Origin: Nemertoderma westbladi
Lineage: Eukaryota > Xenacoelomorpha > Nemertodermatida > Nemertodermatidae
Assembly (NCBI GenBank): GCA_032718475.1
Contig: JAUCBJ010001197.1
Location: forward strand, 45,889-109,888
Direction: 5' to 3'
Length of the DNA: 64,000 nucleotides
Shown here: piece by piece, positions 61,757 through 64,000 of the stretch
Numbering within the stretch: position 1 is the stretch's first letter
Layout of the letters: every line of letters begins with the position of its first letter
Position numbers and translations under genes: made by a program
Notes under the pieces: model-generated
Database searches by the model: none
What the model was told of the DNA's origin: nothing
Seen by the model: only the letters and a program-made list of their open reading frames with translations

Positions 61757-62289
61757 TGAGACATTATCTTATGCCCATTGAACTAAAATCTAAAATAGGC
61801 TACTTTTAAACAGAAATATTCACTCTCGAAATACTGTTAGCTAAAATTCTATTTTCTTATGCCAAACTGATATCATCTAAGTCTTTGATTTGGTCGATTA
61901 TAGGGCCTAAACATAAAATTTACCCACATGGAACTAAACAATTTGTCAGTAAAACATTCAAAGCATTTACTTGCAATTAAACGGTCTGATGATGCCAATC
62001 TGTGATGATAATACATTATAGTATATATTACAGTATACATTACAGTATATATAATTGTATTTATATTTAATTTATTAAGATACTGTACTTGGTTGCGTCG
62101 GATTCTGTAGCGCGTGTTCTGAACTGTTGCTATTCGTTACATTTATGGGTGTCGCCCGCATGGTGGTGTCTGAAAGTGTGGGAGGCGGTTGTAGGAGGGG
62201 TTATAGGGCCGAGGAAATCTCTAAGTTTGCCTTTGTCTGCGGCGTATTGAAAAATTACAAGAGATCAATAATTGGTTTAGCGAATTAAA

Positions 62290-63295
62290 TATTTCATGGG
62301 AAAAAAGTATAACTTTTTTTCCATGTTATCAAGGCATTTCTCAATGTTAAATAATTTAGTGTTCTCGAATATTTATTACGTAACTAGAGAACCGCTTACG
62401 GTTAACTACATAAACCAAGACCGTAAGACTTTGTGCGTAATTCCTTGCGTTATGGCCGAAGAAAACTTTTACCTTTTTCACTTTACTTTACCATGTCGGG
62501 ATGTTCAAAGGAACTGCTTTATAAATTTGAAAAGGTACAAAATTACGCATTACGCACTATTTTCGGGAAGAAAATTACCGACAGCAGTGGAACGGAGTTG
62601 AGGCAGAAAGGCGAAATTCCGTTACTCTCTGCAGTTCGAGAATATTATGCGCTTATATACTTTTACAAATATATGCATAAGCTTACAGAAGCTTTTAAAA
62701 CTTTAGATCTGCCGTTTTTAGCAAAAAACAATATTAGGTTAAATCCACGAACTGGGAATATCGTTATTCCAAAATCTAAAAATAGGTTTGGTCACGATAG
62801 TATAATTGTGAAATCGGTAAAATTATGGAATTCGCTCCATATCGATGTAATCAAGTCACCAAACCTTGCAACTTTAAACGACATTTGAAAATATATTTCT
62901 AAGTAAATACAGTCGAGAAGAAGTAACTTAGCTGGAGGCTCTTTATTGTCTGCCAGAGGGAGGTGGGGGGGTGGGGGGGGGGGGGGGGGGGGGGGTAACT
63001 GCTCCATAACGATACCAAGGTTTCTGCATGGTTCAGCGGGGGTAGGGGGGGGGGGGGGGTAGTAATATTTGTGCTCAACTAAATTTTTTTTTATTTAATT
63101 ATTATATCTACTGTACTTACACATGTCTTATTTCCGGTATTACATACATAGGAGTAACATAGTTGCTCCTGTACACTGACGCTATTGTTCCAAATAATCA
63201 TTTAGTGTGTATACATTGAATGCCCAGTGCAATTTTTTATCATAAATTCTCTGGTTTTAAGGATCAATAAAGAAATTATTATTATTATATTATAG
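62290..63295 (+). pseudogene. L2/CR1-like LINE 3' end (RT C-terminus and tail)
   Basis: A frame at about 62433-62870 reads KFEKVQNYALRTIFGKK, EIPLLSAVREYYALIYFYKY and SIIVKSVKLWNSLHIDVIKS, the C-terminal region after the RT domain in L2/CR1/jockey-group LINEs. The expected FKRHLKIYF ending is in the next frame, so there is a one-base shift near 62868. The 3' UTR contains G23 (62973-62995) and G15 (63045-63059) tracts and ends aataaagaaattattattat, a short-repeat LINE tail. It may belong to the same family as the split LINE at 22.3-27.3 kb. Confidence 0.7.
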
Positions 63296-63823
63296 AGTAT
63301 ATACGCGGGAACATAACTGCTGATTGGGTAATACATATCAGACTCATTACCCTACAGTTGTTTTGAGTTATTTTCCGGTTATTTTACCAGCGGTTCAGGA
63401 TATAACCCATGGGCCGTAGGCCTTAGGCCTTAGGGTATGACTGGGAAAGTATTAAAAATTAAAAAAATAATAAAAAATTATCAATTAAAAAAAAATAACA
63501 CCACTTCCGCGCTTCATCTCCCGAATAAATGCTATGTTCTAGAAGTCATTGTTATTATTCAAATATTGATGTGCCAATGAAATCGCAGAGGATTGAGTTA
63601 TGTTAACATTAAATATCACAAAGGAAGCCCATATGTGACATCTTGTCTGTGTGGGGGCCATGGCTGGTATAGACTCTGTGTGGGGCCATGGCTGGTATAG
63701 ACTCTGTGTGGGGCCATGGCTGGTATAGACTCTGTGTGGGGCCATGGCTGGTATAGACTACGGATAGTGTGTGCAAATTTATTATATATCTGTTTAAATT
63801 CTTAATTTTATTTCTATCAACAG
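63296..63823 (+). repeat. Intron end with 28-bp minisatellite
   Basis: About four units of gtgtggggccatggctggta plus tagactct lie at 63651-63762. The rest (63296-63650, 63763-63823) is intron with nothing recognised until the polypyrimidine/acceptor ttctatcaacag of exon h. Confidence 0.85.
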
Positions 63824-64000
63824 ATATTTAGAGAAAAAGAGATTGCTATTTCAAGGTTTTTCTTTGTATCTGATCCCGCCCTGTTGGAGATTTTGGGACA
63901 AGCTTCAGACTCGCACTCCATAAAGCCACATCTCCCGTCCATCTTTGATAACGTGTACAATGTTGGCTTCCACGAAAAAGAATATGATAAAATGCTGTCT
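63824..64000 (+). CDS. DNAH5/DNAH8: Dynein heavy chain exon h (partial at right edge), with one-base frame break
   Basis: After the acceptor tttctatcaacag the split Gly codon completes and YLEKKRLLF follows, as the family predicts after QKSLTG. The conserved continuation [21 protein letters not shown] and [19 protein letters not shown] is in another frame. One base (a C in tttc-aagg near 63852) is missing relative to the expected Phe-Pro-Arg. In the unshifted frame a TAA occurs at 63921-63923. An alternative acceptor AG at 63830-63831 would restore the frame while removing the YLEKKRLLF residues. The exon continues beyond the window. Confidence 0.9.
   Translation, partial: MFREKEIAISRFFFVSDPALLEILGQASDSHSIKPHLPSIFDNVYNVGFHEKEYDKMLS

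Larger units (their letters stand above)
13300..64000 (+). other. DNAH5/DNAH8: Axonemal dynein heavy chain gene, DNAH5/DNAH8 class (internal part, 8 exons)
   Basis: The gene encodes an outer-arm dynein heavy chain, the ATP-driven microtubule motor of motile cilia and flagella. Exons 13300-13463, 27685-27793, 28744-28889, 29464-29704, 34696-34895, 35986-36150, 41257-41409 and 63824 onward join with matching phases into about 450 residues of the tail/linker region (DHC_N2-like) before the first AAA module. Class-typical motifs include [64 protein letters not shown] and [13 protein letters not shown]. Introns are 14221, 950, 574, 4991, 1090, 5106 and 22414 bp. Both gene ends lie outside the window. 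I saw no dynein exon to the left of 13300. Assignment to DNAH5 versus DNAH8 is not possible; invertebrates often have one co-orthologue. Confidence 0.92.

Noticed and set aside
1-64000. Direct claim of Y or W linkage
   Set aside because: Satellite-rich dynein introns suggest it by analogy, but nothing in the sequence shows sex linkage.

Overview
The window is animal nuclear DNA: genes split by GT-AG introns, LTR and non-LTR retrotransposons, tandem-repeat arrays, and an axonemal dynein gene, so the organism makes motile cilia or flagella. The BEL/Pao, Ty3, RTE-like, L2/CR1-like and hAT repertoire fits an invertebrate, probably aquatic. I cannot name the species.

Two host genes are visible. 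The first is an outer-arm dynein heavy chain of the DNAH5/DNAH8 class on the + strand. Eight consecutive exons (13300-13463, 27685-27793, 28744-28889, 29464-29704, 34696-34895, 35986-36150, 41257-41409, 63824 to the right edge) have matching splice phases and encode part of the tail/linker ahead of the motor ring. They cover about 1.36 kb of 50.7 kb; the rest is intron. The last exon carries a one-base frame break. The second host gene is an intact, single-exon NDUFA6 (complex I LYR subunit) on the - strand at 39846-40226, inside dynein intron 6.

Layout. 1-9138: a BEL/Pao retrotransposon on the - strand (BEL-A) running off the left edge; its Gag changes frame at four poly-G tracts. 9139-13146: 43-bp satellite with a 1536-bp higher-order period. 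13300: first dynein exon seen. 13728-19684: 14-bp satellite. 19.8-27.7 kb: a nest of retroelements in which an L2/CR1-like LINE is split by a Ty3/gypsy element, itself split by an RTE-like LINE, with target-site duplications at the two inner levels. 27.7-36.2 kb: five short dynein exons among minisatellites, including an array that reiterates a splice donor and a 4.8-kb 36-bp array. 36.2-37.2 kb: one RTE copy inserted into another in opposite orientation. 38189-39507: a non-autonomous hAT-like transposon with a minisatellite core. 39846-40226: NDUFA6. 41493-55967: a young complete BEL/Pao insertion (BEL-B; 1235-bp LTRs, TAGGG duplication) whose 2259-codon polyprotein lacks an integrase. 56.0-61.3 kb: a 33-bp array with inverted copies and a 104/109-bp satellite carrying a perfect palindrome. 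61.3-63.8 kb: SINE and LINE remnants, then the last dynein exon.

About one third of the window is tandem repeat and roughly another half is transposon. The dynein gene appears to survive by splicing across very large, repeat-filled introns, which recalls (by inference only) the satellite-filled introns of the Drosophila Y-linked dynein genes.
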